Origin: Dactylorhiza incarnata
Taxonomy: Eukaryota; Streptophyta; Magnoliopsida; Asparagales; Orchidaceae
Length of the DNA stretch: 64,000 nt
Direction of reading: 5' to 3'
NCBI GenBank assembly: GCA_033032865.1
Contig: JAWHQI010000229.1
Location: forward strand, 2,256,501 to 2,320,500
A program made the position numbers and the translations under genes. The notes under the pieces were generated by a model that saw nothing but the letters and a program-made list of their open reading frames with translations, searched no databases and was not told the DNA's origin. Below are positions 42,539-54,251 of the stretch, one piece after another; the first letter of the stretch is position 1, and each line of letters opens with the position of its first letter.

Positions 42539-44604
42539 TGCAGGATTTTCTTGCGTGTTGCGGCCAATGGTGATAAAAAAACACCTTTAACCAAACACGC
42601 TAATGGGTTGAATCATTCATGACAACGGCAAGTGTATGAAAGCTAAATCTCTAATCAATTGATATAAGAAAAAAATACTAAAACAACGGCAACCACCACA
42701 GAGTTTTCAAGATATACCTCTAGAGATAGATCTCTAGGTGAGAGGCTACTCCACGAAGATGACAAGTTCTGATCTGAAGTTAGCGCCTCAAGATTCACCT
42801 TGAATCCAAAACAGTCCACCGATCTCGCCTTTGACGAAGCGAGGAGGAGAATGATGCTTAGACGAACCTACAACTGTCCGAGGACCCCGGTGGCCGAGCC
42901 ACACCAGTCGCCGGCGAGAAGAAGTGAAGAGGAAGGAAAAAGGAAAGCTCGCCCTTGGCTGGCAAACCAGTCGGCCGTCGCCACTATAGACCCGCCTCCA
43001 AACCAGGATTCCGAAGTCCTTTTCGGGCAAGATGTCGCCGACGGGGACAAAGGCGGCCGAAGGGAGTTGCGGTGACGGAGAGGAGCGCGCACCACAAAAG
43101 GAGGAGGAAGGGACCGATCGGAAATCTTCTACGTGAAGAGGCGCAGATGGGTTTTATTTATATCAAAACCCTAACCTAATAATCCTCCTCTCATCCCCTT
43201 TTGGTTTCCTTTTTTCGTTTTCTTTAATTCAATAGGACTTAAAATCTAATTGAGAAATTTCCTTTTAAAACCTTCTTCATAAGGAAAACATTTTCCAAAT
43301 AGGCTCCTCCTATTTAAAAACCAAAAATAACAATTAGACTTTAGTAAAATCTTTAATTAGTGAACGGTTATATTGCATACAAATTAATGTCTTTTATACA
43401 AACATCAACGACACAAGATCCCCTTTTCAAGTCTCATTAATCCATGCGATTATATATAGCGCCGCGCACGTTACATACATCATTCTGCCTGGTCATTGAT
43501 TCCACCATGAATTTAATTCATTAAATCAAATAACTCTCAAATGAAATCGCAAATTAATATTTTGTCTAAGCGCGTCATCCAACGACGTTTTGAATTCGCA
43601 CTCAACCAATTACTTTGATTTCATAGCCATAAAATCAAGCACATAATATGAGTTGAACTTGACTGTTTCTATTCATTTGGTGTGACCTTTACTGAGGAAC
43701 TGTGTCGTCTAATCAATAATTTAATCATATATATTATGGGTTATAAGAGGCTTTATCACTGCATTATAGCTGACCAGACAACACAGTAGCTAGGTGACAC
43801 AATTTAGATGACCTGTGTCTATGCCTGTCACATGATATCATGAATGTCCCACGGGATAGGTTAGTGTCATTCCCGCAACACATTCATCTTTCTTGGCTTC
43901 TCAAGCGCAATGTATTTACAACTACTTCAGTTATATTGCATGTCATACAATCTCGCTTTGCCAAGGGGCCCAATAATATCATAGCTCGATATAACTCGAG
44001 GGACAATTGATACTGTCGATGTGTAAACCTGATCCGCACAAGTCACACAATGAGCTGCAGTGTATATACCATCAATAGACAATGTTCAACTGCAACTACA
44101 TTATATACCTTGCGGCGGTAAGTTCACAGATCACATATCTAGATTCAATAAGACACGTTGAGACTATCGATGACACTAAACACAATCCATACGATATCTC
44201 AATACAAGATTAGGTCCAACTCAATATGTATAGCTTCAACCTACGTACATATTCATATGATTAAATGATAACTATTATCAACATTTGTAGAATTACAATG
44301 TACTTTAACTCATATGACAATCCAAAGTGGTGGTCAATGTCCCTCTTTGACTACCATGATCGTGAGCATATTAAACTAAGATCATGTGATGGAACTCAAG
44401 TGTTCTACATCTCAAGACCAAGGGCATCTTCTTGAGCTATCATGAGGCATCATCATATGATCTAGGGACAGAATGAGTTAAACATTCATTAAACATGAAC
44501 TTAATAAAATTGAAGACAACTTTCAAAACACAAATCCTTCACGAATATCCCGGGAGAATGATTTGTACCTATCAGCGGGGCTCCACCAGCACCATTGAAA
44601 TATT
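42539..44604 (-). repeat. Copia 5' LTR (outer boundary uncertain)
   Basis: The 3' edge (42,539, ending ATCCTGCA on the minus strand) is fixed by the primer site. The outer edge is a guess near CTCCACCAGCA at about 44,604, because the partner LTR is outside the window. A TATAAATA on the minus strand at 43,155-43,162 suggests transcription starts near 43,130. The 600 bases from there to 42,539 are GC-rich against an AT-rich upstream region. Confidence 0.5.
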
Positions 44605-44750
44605 TTACCAACTTTATTTCTATAAATACTGTGTAAATTGCAACAGTGACTAATAGCTTTTAAAGTTTATCATATTTCAGACCTCTATAAGACAACAATC
44701 ATCTGCGCTATCGAAACTACGCCCAAATGAAAGGACATCTATTTACATTA

Positions 44751-45052
44751 ACAACAACTGCCTCCGGGCAGCGCGCTATATTAACAGCAACTGCTCCGGG
44801 CAGCGCGCTACATTAACAGCAACTGCCTCCGGGCAGCGCGCTACATTAACACCAACTGCCTCCGGGCAGCGCGCTATATTAACAGCAACTGCCTCTGGGC
44901 AGCGCGCTACATTAACAGCAACTGCCTCCTGGCAGCGCGCTATATTTACAGCAACTGCCTCCGGGCAGCGCACTATATTAACAGCAACTGCCTCCTGGCA
45001 GCGTGCTATATTAACAATAACTGTCTCCAGGCAGCGCGCTCACATAAACCTC
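44751..45052. repeat. 33-bp minisatellite, about nine copies
   Basis: Units such as TAACAGCAACTGCCTCCGGG plus CAGCGCGCTATAT repeat every 33 bp (GGGCAGC at 44,766, 44,798, 44,831, 44,864, 44,897 and on). Each unit holds TGCC-TCCG-GGCA, able to form a short hairpin. Because 33 is a multiple of three, the minus strand is open over the array, but there is no sign of a real protein. Confidence 0.95.
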
Positions 45053-45660
45053 TCATTGCCGTCGCAGTATGTTGCAGCGTCGCCAGGGCCTGCCCCCCCC
45101 CCCCCCCCCCCCCCACCCCCGCGCTCGCAAATGGTTCGAAGCGTCCGCCCTTTACCGCCATTATCAACGACATCTCTCAGGTTGGTAACGCGAATCTCTC
45201 ACTACTCGGCTCGAATCGCCCGTCATTCGCCCACGTAGTAGGTTCCAGCAACATCTGAGTCTCGTCCTCCAACCGTCAACATCAAAGAAGCAAAACATAG
45301 TTGACAACACAAAACGCTGGTTCCAACACCACAAAAGCTCTACTATCACAAGTCAGTGCTCAAAGCTAGAACAGTGGCAAACAATTAAGTAACACTCAAG
45401 GAGCTACTAAAGCTCCGTAAGCAAAGTACCAAGCTACTGCATGATGCAAATGTGCAAAGAAACAGCAAAGGCGGATAGCCAAATACAGGTTCTATTTAAC
45501 AACGGCTATAATATTTTGTCACCTATCTATAGTTGTTCACATTATATCTTATCACATATCGGCTATAATTAGGGTTTCTTCAAAAGTGAGCATACAGCCG
45601 CTTGCTTCTCCTCCTATTTGAATCCTGAAACCGGCCGCTGTTCCTCAGCCGCAGAAACAC
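45053..45660 (+). promoter_or_regulatory. Upstream region of the mTERF gene
   Basis: Contains a run of 22 C (45,093-45,114). Nearer the gene, GGCTATAAT occurs at about 45,500 and 45,552, the second followed by TAGGGTTTC, a word common at plant transcription starts. No other gene was seen. Confidence 0.5.
45093..45114 (+). repeat. C22 homopolymer
   Basis: Twenty-two C followed by A and five more C. The length may be unreliable. Confidence 0.9.
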
Positions 45661-46812
45661 ATGATCCCGGTTCGTAAGAACTACTCTCTTCTTCTCGGCT
45701 GTCTCGCAGGAACAAGTAAGAACTCCATCCTCCTAACTTCCCTCCGTCTCTTCATCTCTAAAGCCGACGATCCATCACCCCAAACCCCATTCATCGTCAA
45801 ATACCTAGTCGACTCAGTTGGTTTATCGTCGTCGGAGGCCGACAAATGTTCCAAGTTCTTAACCCACGTCAAATCCCCTTCGAAGCCGGATTCCGTGCTG
45901 GAATTCTTCAGAAAGAATGGTTTTACTGACGCCGACATCAAAAGTATCATACGCTCTCACTCCAGAGTCCTATGTTCTAAAGTTGATTCCACCCTGAAGC
46001 CAAAGTTCGAAGTATTGAGAGATCTAGGGTTCTCCGATACCCAAATCACCAAACTCGTCACTGCTAACCCTCTTGCCCTCAATCACCTGAGTTATTGCAA
46101 TGTGCGTCCCAGGATTGAGTTCTTCAATACCTTCCTTGGTTCCAATGATGACATCGTAAAAGCTTGTGTAAGGGACATATGCCTTCTATCTTCTAGCCTA
46201 GAGAAGACAATCAAGCCCAATATCGCTTTCTTGAGGGAATGCCAATTTTCTAATGAAAGGATCGGCTCTCTGTTGATCAATGACTCAAGAGTCATTGGCA
46301 GGGCTCTCAACTACCTTAAATCTGTTGTTAAGAGAGCCGACGAATTGGGAGTGCAGCGCGAATCAGGAATGTTTTACCATGCATTCAGCTGTTTATGTAA
46401 AGTCAACACAGCCACGGTTGATGCCAAGATCAAGGTACTGACTTCCTTAGGATTTTCAGAATCTGAAATTCTCTCTGCAATTTTAAGCCAACCTCCAATT
46501 TTGTGTCTCTCTGCCAAGAATTTGTGTGAGACAGTTGGTTTCTTGGTGAAGGAAGTAGGTTGTGACCTCTCCTATGTGAGCAGGCATCCTTCTATCCTAG
46601 GGTATAGCTTGACTAAAAGATTGATTCCAAGGCATTATGTTATGCAACTTATCATGGAAAAGGGTTTTTTGAAGAAAAAAATTGATGTATTTCAATTTGC
46701 ATCAATTTTTGAGAGGAAGTTTCTTGAGAAGTTCATTTTCTCTTTTCAACAAAGGATGCCAGAGCTCCCAGATGCTTATCTTTCTGCTTCTGCAGGCAAG
46801 TTTTTGTATTAG
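45661..46812 (+). CDS. mTERF family protein, organelle-targeted
   Basis: An intact single-exon gene of 383 codons. The product belongs to the mitochondrial transcription termination factor (mTERF) family, helical-repeat nucleic-acid-binding proteins that act in mitochondrial or chloroplast gene expression. The first 30 residues (MIPVRKNYSLLLGCLAGTSK) lack acidic residues and look like a transit peptide; mitochondrial is more likely than plastid. Repeats of about 35 residues follow, with the family pattern of a Leu-rich helix and a Pro (VLRDLGFSDTQITKLVTANP; VLTSLGFSESEILSAILSQPP; GFLVKEVGCDLSYVSRHPSILGYSL). The length suits the large plant-specific intronless clade. Upstream TAGGGTTTC and a downstream AATAAA at 46,861 support a working unit. 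The exact ortholog is not resolved. Confidence 0.93.
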   Translation: MIPVRKNYSLLLGCLAGTSKNSILLTSLRLFISKADDPSPQTPFIVKYLVDSVGLSSSEADKCSKFLTHVKSPSKPDSVLEFFRKNGFTDADIKSIIRSHSRVLCSKVDSTLKPKFEVLRDLGFSDTQITKLVTANPLALNHLSYCNVRPRIEFFNTFLGSNDDIVKACVRDICLLSSSLEKTIKPNIAFLRECQFSNERIGSLLINDSRVIGRALNYLKSVVKRADELGVQRESGMFYHAFSCLCKVNTATVDAKIKVLTSLGFSESEILSAILSQPPILCLSAKNLCETVGFLVKEVGCDLSYVSRHPSILGYSLTKRLIPRHYVMQLIMEKGFLKKKIDVFQFASIFERKFLEKFIFSFQQRMPELPDAYLSASAGKFLY

Positions 46813-47173
46813 AATTGTTGTTTTGAATGAACAAGTGGAGCAATTAGTATTGTTTTGTGTAATAAAATTCATATTGACTTGCTGAAGATGATCTCTCTCC
46901 CTCTCTATGCAACATTATATTGTGGGTTGCTAACAGGGTTCGCCCGTCTGTGGTTTGCAAATGCATTAAAGCAATTCTCTGGTGTGGAATCATGAAGAAA
47001 AAAATGAACTAACATGCAGCAAAATCTGTAGTAGAATCCTAGTCAAACATTTGATATTCAAATACAAGTTTTGTTCTTTTGAAGCATAAAGAAACTATGA
47101 ATATAACAATATGAAAATCTCAAGTCATCATCAATCAATCTAACTATGATTTAAACATATTTGACCATATGCA
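46813..47173 (+). other. 3' flank of mTERF
   Basis: AATAAA near 46,861 may be the polyadenylation signal. No gene was found beyond it. Confidence 0.45.
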
Positions 47174-47629
47174 GTATTACCGAGACCTCCCCTGAGAGTT
47201 TGCATAATTACAGATTGCACCTCTCTATCTTTTGAAATTACATTTACCTCCCCCTCTAAGTTTTTCTAGTTTACAAAAATGTCTCTTCCGTTAAAAATAT
47301 GAATAGAAAATGATAAAATTAGCCAAATTATTTTATGATATTCAATTTTACCCTTTGTAATGACTCTACATTGAAAGGTGTGACCTTTTCCTTTAGAAAT
47401 ATAGATAGAAAGTGATAAAGGGTGTGTTGCATTTTACCTTTTGTAATGAACCTAGAATCATTATAAAAGGATAAACATTATAAAATTATTTTGCTGGTTT
47501 TATCTTTTTTTTTAAGGAAGAGCATTTTTGTAAATTGGGGAAACTTAGAAGGAAGGTAAATGCAATTTCAAAAGATAGAGGGGTGCAACCTGTAATTATA
47601 CAAACTCCCAAGGGATGTACTAGTAATAT
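47174..47629. mobile_element. Foldback MITE with about 100-bp inverted repeats
   Basis: The left arm (GTATTACCGAGACCTCCC...) and the right arm read inverted (ATATTACTAGTACATCCC...) match through ATAATTACAG, TTGCACC, CTCTATCTTTTGAAATT and TTACAAAAATG. The element is non-coding and about 455 bp long. Edges are AT-rich, so the duplication length and superfamily are unclear. Confidence 0.85.
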
Positions 47630-49800
47630 TATATATCTATATCTATACTAAAAAGAAATATGAAAGCCTTGCTTGATGACTAGCTAAATAAGACATTCAA
47701 TAGATCTCATATGTTCATCCCAACATGCGATCAACCACGCTACGCTTTGTTTCGAAATCTCCCGCCATCGGCCTCATCTCCTTTTTTCGTGAATGCTAAA
47801 CCTAGCATTACCCTCTCTCCCGTGAAGAGCCCTCTCTCCCGCTGCGAAGAGCCATCTCTCCCGCTGCGAAGAGCCATCTCTCCCACAACGAAATTTCTCC
47901 CGTCCACCGCTGGATCTCAGCCACTCCACCACCGCACTTCTCTCCAGCGACCCAGCTCCAACAATGTCCGTCTCGTCAGTCCAGCACGGTATGTCCTCTT
48001 CACTCCCTTCCATTAAATCACCTCCTCTCCCTTGAATTTTCTAACCCATGCGCTGAGTTTTCTGCTTCCAGGTGAACTAACTCCTTCATACTAACTCCAT
48101 CGATTGCTCCTACAACGGCAACATTTCCATCCTCCTCGAAACAACAGCAACCGGCACCTCTCCTCCATTTCTTCCAAATAACTGCACCAACACAGGTAAC
48201 CCTAACTGAGATCAGTTCTACCGTGATTTTAGATTTCTTCAATGCTTCGAATGTTTGTGCTTCCTCCCCTCTCCATCGCCCGATATTGTGCTTCTATAAA
48301 AAATTATGTTATACTATTAAATTTTCTTTAGCTATCTACATCTACTTTCAGCCTGGCCTAGATTTTCCATATCTCAAGAGGTTGAAAGCTTGGCATATAT
48401 ACATGTATTTAAAGCCTTGATTTTCAACTTCCCTTTTCCCCCTTTCATGCATAGCAAAATTCTCTCTCAGCAAAAAATATCTCTACACAAGGTAATTCTC
48501 CTCTTTTTTTTTACCTCTTTCTATCTTTATTTCTGATTCTTATAAGTACTCATTTGTATACATGAATCATATTCCTCTAGGGTGATCAACACAGGACATC
48601 AACACCAAGTCAATGACGCAGAGGAATATATTGATCAATTGATAAATACTTTCGAACCTACATACAAAGCTTCTAATTTTCAAACATTTACTAAATCCAA
48701 TTAATGAATTTTTCATTGTTGGGTGCTACACTGAATTGTTCCTGCATTCTTTACTCTCACATTAAACTAACTTTTTTCATTATTTTTAGGAATGCAAATA
48801 GTTACGTCAATAAAATTGCAATTGTTTTGCGTTGATTTAATCATGATTATTACAACTAAACGTGACATTTATTTTCTCCGCTGGATTCTAATACATATCA
48901 TGTTATTTATTTTTCTCTGGTGGATTCAAAGCTTGAAATGTCTACAAACTTATCATTCTATTCCCTAAACGCCTTATTTCTTCAATTTTATCTTATCGGT
49001 CGTCTTCAAGGTTAGTTGTGCCATTGTTGAAAAATGTAGATAATATCTTAATATTGCCCTTTAACTTTTAGGAATTTTTGGAAATCATTCACGCCCTCAA
49101 TTATGGATTTAGAAATTATATGCATATTTTACTCATTTTTATACTTCGACTAATTAATTGACAATGATAGCAAGCTTATTACATAGATATATAGGCTTGG
49201 TGAATTTGTAGTAATTCTTGAAATTTATTGCATGTATTTCATTCGTTTAGGTCTCGTTTGGTTGAGCTTATTTGCTCCGGTGCGGATGGGCCAAAACGGA
49301 GTTTCAAAGAAACCTGGTGTTTGAGAGAGATGCTGGCCCGAAACTATGTTTCTAAAATAAGCTCCCTAATACCTATTTCCTGTCCGCGCCCAGGAGCTCC
49401 AGTTGAAACGGCGCTGCTGCGTCTGGCGAGGTTTCTCCTTCATTCCTCAAAACAGCGATGTTTCCCTCGTCCTCACGCGCTAGGGCATCGATCGACGTTT
49501 CACTCGTGAGGCTTCTCCTTTCTCAAAACCCTAATAAACGAAGCCATCCTCCTCATCCAAACCCTCTGGTGGAGACCAGCCCAGATCAGGTCGTCGCAAA
49601 AGTGCCCGACGCCACACCCGTCCGGACCACTACCAACCCTGAATTATTGCATTTTAATTTTATTATTTTGCAATTTATCTTACTTTGCATTTTATTTTGC
49701 ACGTCTGCGTGCGTAGCCTTGTTTGAAACCTTTATTGTATTTCCCATTATTTATATGCATATATATATAAATATATAACTAGATAAATTTACATATATAT
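47630..49800. other. Intergenic, no confident gene
   Basis: Holds a 22-bp repeat (CTCTCCCGCTGCGAAGAGCC, three to four copies at 47,811-47,890). Pyrimidine-rich stretches near 47,740-48,240 could be exon remnants, but no family was recognised. TTAGGTCTCGTTTGGTTG at about 49,247 looks like a MITE end without a clear partner. The rest is AT-rich. Confidence 0.4.
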
Positions 49801-50122
49801 ATAGGGCAATGTTATAAGCACACCAATTTATATGAGTTATTACGCGGCTTTCGTGTTGAACACTTTTCCTAAAAATGCACGCACACGGCGTATTGTCGCC
49901 CTGATCGTAACTATAGCGAATTTTTGAAAATACGCCTTGTGCGTGCATTTTTAGGAAAAGTGTTCACCAGAAAGTTGTAGATCTCGACGAGATCTACAAT
50001 TTTTGTGTTGAACATTTTTCCTAAAAATGCATGTATAAGGACTATTTTCATAAGGCGCGTAATAACTCATAGAAATTGGTGTGCGAATAGCCAAAACTGG
50101 TGTGCTTATAACACTGCCCTAT
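49801..50122. mobile_element. MITE with terminal and nested internal inverted repeats
   Basis: 322 bp from ATAGGGCAATGTTATAAGCA to its near-exact inverse ending CACTGCCCTAT. Inside, CCTAAAAATGCACGCACAC faces TGTGCGTGCATTTTTAGG, a third related arm follows, and GTAGATCTCGACGAGATCTAC forms a hairpin. It is non-coding. Confidence 0.88.
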
Positions 50123-52320
50123 ATATATCTATCCTAAATAAAGATTTTCACTGCTTGCTACAGTGAAGCAGCTCCTCGGTCACGCGAGATTCGCTCCGAC
50201 GGAAATGCCCTTCCACCGCTTCTTCGTAGCGCCGCTTATCACGGGATCATATCTTCGCCCCCAACCTTCGCTTCTCCTCGCTCGCTGCTCTCTCTTCTTC
50301 GTCGCTTACGACCGCCTACCTGCCGCATGCTCAGTCCCCCTGCTTCACAACGTCGGCGTCTGTCCTCTCTGCGTCCGGGTACTCCGCCACCACCGGTTCT
50401 CGCACGCAAGATCATACCGCTCCGCCGGTAAGCTTTATTTGTTTTTTATTTCGTTTTTTATTTACTTTTTCAGTTCTAGCTTTGATTTCTAGGTCTCCTC
50501 TTATTTCTGTTTGCCCGCCGTCGCCTCTCGAATCGTCATCGCTCGCCTCTGCTGCTTGGGCTTCTCACCGGCCTTCTTCGATCACGGTATACTGCCTCTT
50601 TGCCTCTTGATTTCGTTTTTTATTTACTTTTTCCGTTCTACCTTTGATTTCTAGGTTTCCTCTGATTTCTTTTTGCCCGCCGTCGCCTCCGGAATCGTCA
50701 TCGCTCGCCGCTGCTGCTTGGGCTTCTCACCGGCCTTCTTCGATCACGGTATATTTCCTCTTTGCCTCTATCTATCCACCTCTCCCCCTCTCTCTCTGCC
50801 TCTGAACCTCTCTGCCTGCCTCTCACCCTCTATCTATCCACATCGGTCGCTACTGCCGCCTCCAACGGTTTAAGCCTCTGCAAGCGCCGCTTTCTGCATT
50901 CGAAGTGGCTTCCACCGGCTGCAATTGAAGGCTCAAACAATCCGCTTCTCTGCTTTGTTCGTCACCCAGAATAGGCGCCGGTAAAACTCTAACAAATTTG
51001 TTTAAGCCTCTGCAATAGAAATTATGCTGTGAATGAGTTTGTGTCAATTTTTGTGTGCTTTCATTCAGTTACCATTCATAGAGAATCAGGAACAAGGTGG
51101 GAGCTCTTCTATTGATAGATTTAAAATTTCCTTTCCAAGTATTCTCTTCAGTTTGTATACATGGGAGTATTTCTCTCTCTTCTTCATCAACAGTTCCTAC
51201 TTACTGCAACATCGACTTCTTATTCGAATACTCCTGATCTACATAATTTAGTATACCAACTTCATGTTGTTACTAATGCAACATGCAGTTATTCAACATA
51301 GTTCCTCTTAATCTGCTATTATGGTCAAAATCCTGACAAACTGTATATCTGCTGACTTCATCAAGTAGATTATTAACCGAATCAACTACTTCGGCTCTTA
51401 CAAGCTGCTGCTGCAGTCAGGTAGATCTTAAGGAACTATAGTACAACCATCAGTTCTTTAAGAATTCAACATAATTGTAGAAATTAGAAATTTTGGTTTT
51501 ACATACTCTCCCTGTATGTATTTTTTGGAAATTAGGTTGGCTCTGTAGCATTATTGTAGAAAATAGGGTGGGTCTCTAGCATAATTGTTATTTTAGAAAA
51601 TTAGGGTGAATCTCTAGCATAATTGTAGATATTAGGGTGGATCTCTACATCATTTTTTGATAAGCAATAGTTGCAGTGTTTCGGACATGCACGTGCTATA
51701 TTTCTCCTAACATGCACCTGCACTCTACATCATTTGCCATGCTTTCCCTATTTGTTGTGTGCATCCAAATAGTATGAAGACAGCTTAGGAATTTCTTTTT
51801 TTCCTCCTATAACCAGAAATAAAGGATTGGACAAAGTGAAATAGATGAGTGAAGGAGAGGCCAACCTCTTTCCATGAGTGTGAGAAGATGGAGTAGGAGG
51901 TAGATAGATAAATGCCATGTTATGGGTGCATTGAGCCTTATAATTTCAGACGTTACTTTTACATCAGGAGTTAGGTTTCAGTCTTTTCACTATGGTACAA
52001 ATTTTTTCAGAAGTTTCTGATTATATTTCATTACGTTTTTCATTTTTGGGTATGTTATTGGACTTCAGTTTTCACTTGCATTCATTTCTGATTTCTGTAA
52101 ACCGTCACTCATGCCGCCTCTACAGTTTTTCCATCTTCGATTTCTCTAAACGAACACTTATTCAACCTCTACACAGTTTCTACACGGCTTCGAGGACGCC
52201 CTCCCGACTCTCTTCTACTCCATCAATGCTTTAAGGTTTTCCTTATATTGAATTAGGTTTGGCTTTGACACAACATTTTTTCTGCTATTTTCCAGGCTGC
52301 ATTGGGCATACTTAGGTATA
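50123..52320. other. Intergenic, with GC-rich repeats; no confident gene
   Basis: A GC-rich part at 50,160-50,960 has ORFs of up to 109 codons of unknown nature and a tandem duplication. At 51,530-51,660 a unit of about 40 bp (ATTAGGGTGGATCTCTAGCA) recurs three or four times. I recognise no protein family. Confidence 0.4.
50453..50776. repeat. 162-bp tandem duplication
   Basis: ATCACGGTAT occurs at 50,581 and 50,743, and TTTACTTTTTC at 50,461 and 50,623, both 162 bp apart. Each unit contains TTGCCCGCCGTCGCCTC and GGCTTCTCACCGGCCTTCTT. Confidence 0.93.
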
Positions 52321-52328
52321 TTATTACT

Positions 52329-53243
52329 CATGGTTATCAGGATCGCGATCCGGATCGTAGGATCTTACGATCCTACGATCCAGATTTTGTAAATCGATCC
52401 GGATCTTACCTAGGATCTAAATCAGCACATCTACAACTGGGATCACGATCCGGATCTTAGGATCTTTAGGATCGCGATCCCGGCCCGATTCGGCCAAAGG
52501 GAATTAGAAACATGTCCAACCCTATCCCGACCCCATTCAACCGGTCCAACGCCCATAACTCATTGCTTATCCTTATCCCAATCCCGCCCCCATACCCCAA
52601 GTGTCGATTGTCGACTGCAAATGAAGGCCAAGAGCGACGTCTTCGGTAGCTTCAAGTCCAGACAATGTCTTCCTTTTCATTCCTTACCAGGTTCCATTTC
52701 AATTGGTGTCAGTGTCTTAACTTATATTTCTGCGTATGAGCAATCAAGTGGTTGGTAATCCAGTGGCTTCCTGCTTCCTACTTTCAGGCCGACGTCTTCT
52801 CTTCCTTTCTAGCGTACGAGCAATTTAGTGGTTAGAAATCCAATATACGAGCATTTCAAGCTTCCTGCTTCCAGCGTACGAGCAATCCAACAGTCTGGAT
52901 TCGTCTTCCTGCTTCTAGGCTTCCACCAATCCATCAGTCTAGATTTATTTTTATTGTTAGTAGACATTGGGTGTCCAACCTGAAACTGAAAGTGAACTTA
53001 GTATGATATTATCTTTTTGATTTAGTTATTCAAAAAAATTTAATATAATTATTCACATACTACTCAATTTATTGATTTTTTTGTTAATTGAGCATGTACT
53101 TGGATGATACAAAATTCAATTTTATATTTTTAGTCTTAATTTATGAATGTTGTAGGATCTTGCGATCCTCGATCTGATCCTACGATCCGATCCGATCCAA
53201 ACTCGAAACGATCTCACCTAGGATCTCGATCCTGACAACCTTG
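52329..53243. mobile_element. hAT-like MITE with GATC-rich ends
   Basis: 915 bp with inverted ends CATGGTTATCAGGATCG and (inverted) CAAGGTTGTCAGGATCG. Flanks TTATTACT and CTATTACT match at seven of eight bases, as in an 8-bp hAT duplication. Both ends are dense in GGATC/GATCC words, likely transposase sites by analogy. The interior repeats GTACGAGCAAT and has no ORF. Confidence 0.75.
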
Positions 53244-53332
53244 CTATTACTTTCATTTTACTATTAATTAGTGCTATGAATTAAATGTGAATATTAATTA
53301 TAGCATCACTACTAATTAGAACGCATGATTAA

Positions 53333-53535
53333 GGCTCTGTTTGGCACATGCGTTTTTGATCCGGTGACTTCGGACAAAAATACCACCGCCATAGAATGTA
53401 TGTTTGGCATGAGAGCGGTTATGACCACCATGAAGGAAAAAAAACAATTTTTTAATTAACATGAAAGTGAACTTGGTCCTTTAAGTGAGGTCGGACGTTC
53501 ACGAACGACGGTTCATAACCACCACGTTCTAAATG
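53333..53535. mobile_element. Tourist-like MITE fragment
   Basis: It starts TAA-GGCTCTGTTTGGC and matches the complete copy at 63,762 through CACCGCCATAGAATGTATG and GAGGTCGGACGTTCACG. The other end is missing or diverged. Confidence 0.75.
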
Positions 53536-54251
53536 TTGTCAAATATCTCAATATAATATATTTGCTGAAAAAAACAACAATACCTAATAAAAAATGTCAC
53601 AAAAAATATGATACTCATTTTTAATAATAATTCCAGATTACATATGATTTTACTTTCACAATTACAACTGCTGCGCATTCCGAATACTCATTTTCCTGAT
53701 TCTTCCTCTAATCTACCTCCTACTTCCCCTCTGCAGTAGCCTTCTTCTTGCCGCCGAAGTCAACATTTCACAGGAGGCTGCTCTACCGATGGTGAGTTTC
53801 ATTTGCGGGTTTTTTCTACACCTGTGCTTTCAATTTGTTCTGCTTTGGTGTCATGAGAAAGGGTCATGGAGTGTTTGATGGTAACCAAATGAGTACTGGT
53901 TTTGATTTCATTCACAGGCATCTTGCATCCGGTGCCGATTGAGGGAGGAAAACCTGGGAGGTGCGGGTGTTCACCCTTACCTTGCTCAATCCTGCGATAC
54001 TCTTCTCTTAGTTGGTTTTATTATTGAAAATCAAAAAATCCGAGTCAAGAAACCACTGATTTTCTTTTGCAGATCATTCTCTTCGTTTTCTCACGAAGGT
54101 ACCTACTGACGTGGTTTTTCTCCCACTTCGGAAACCACTGATTCTTCCAAGGTTTTTTATAAGTATTCTTTCTTCCAGGTTTTTTATGAGCTTTCTTCCA
54201 TGTTTTTTAGGCTCTCTCTGGTTTTTAGGTCTCCTCCACCTTTTTGTGAAG
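53536..54251. other. Intergenic, no confident gene
   Basis: AT-rich with some pyrimidine tracts. No ORF of note. Confidence 0.4.

Noticed and set aside
42868..43095. GC-rich ORFs in the copia LTR as a captured gene
   Set aside because: The position between LTR TATA box and primer site fits R-U5. No host protein was recognised.
44776..44973. Minus-strand ORF of an 11-residue repeat (RCPEAVAVN)
   Set aside because: It is a by-product of a 33-bp minisatellite without promoter, family or start context.
48018..48242. Small minus-strand ORF near 48.1 kb as a gene
   Set aside because: It is short, has no recognised motif, and lies among simple repeats.
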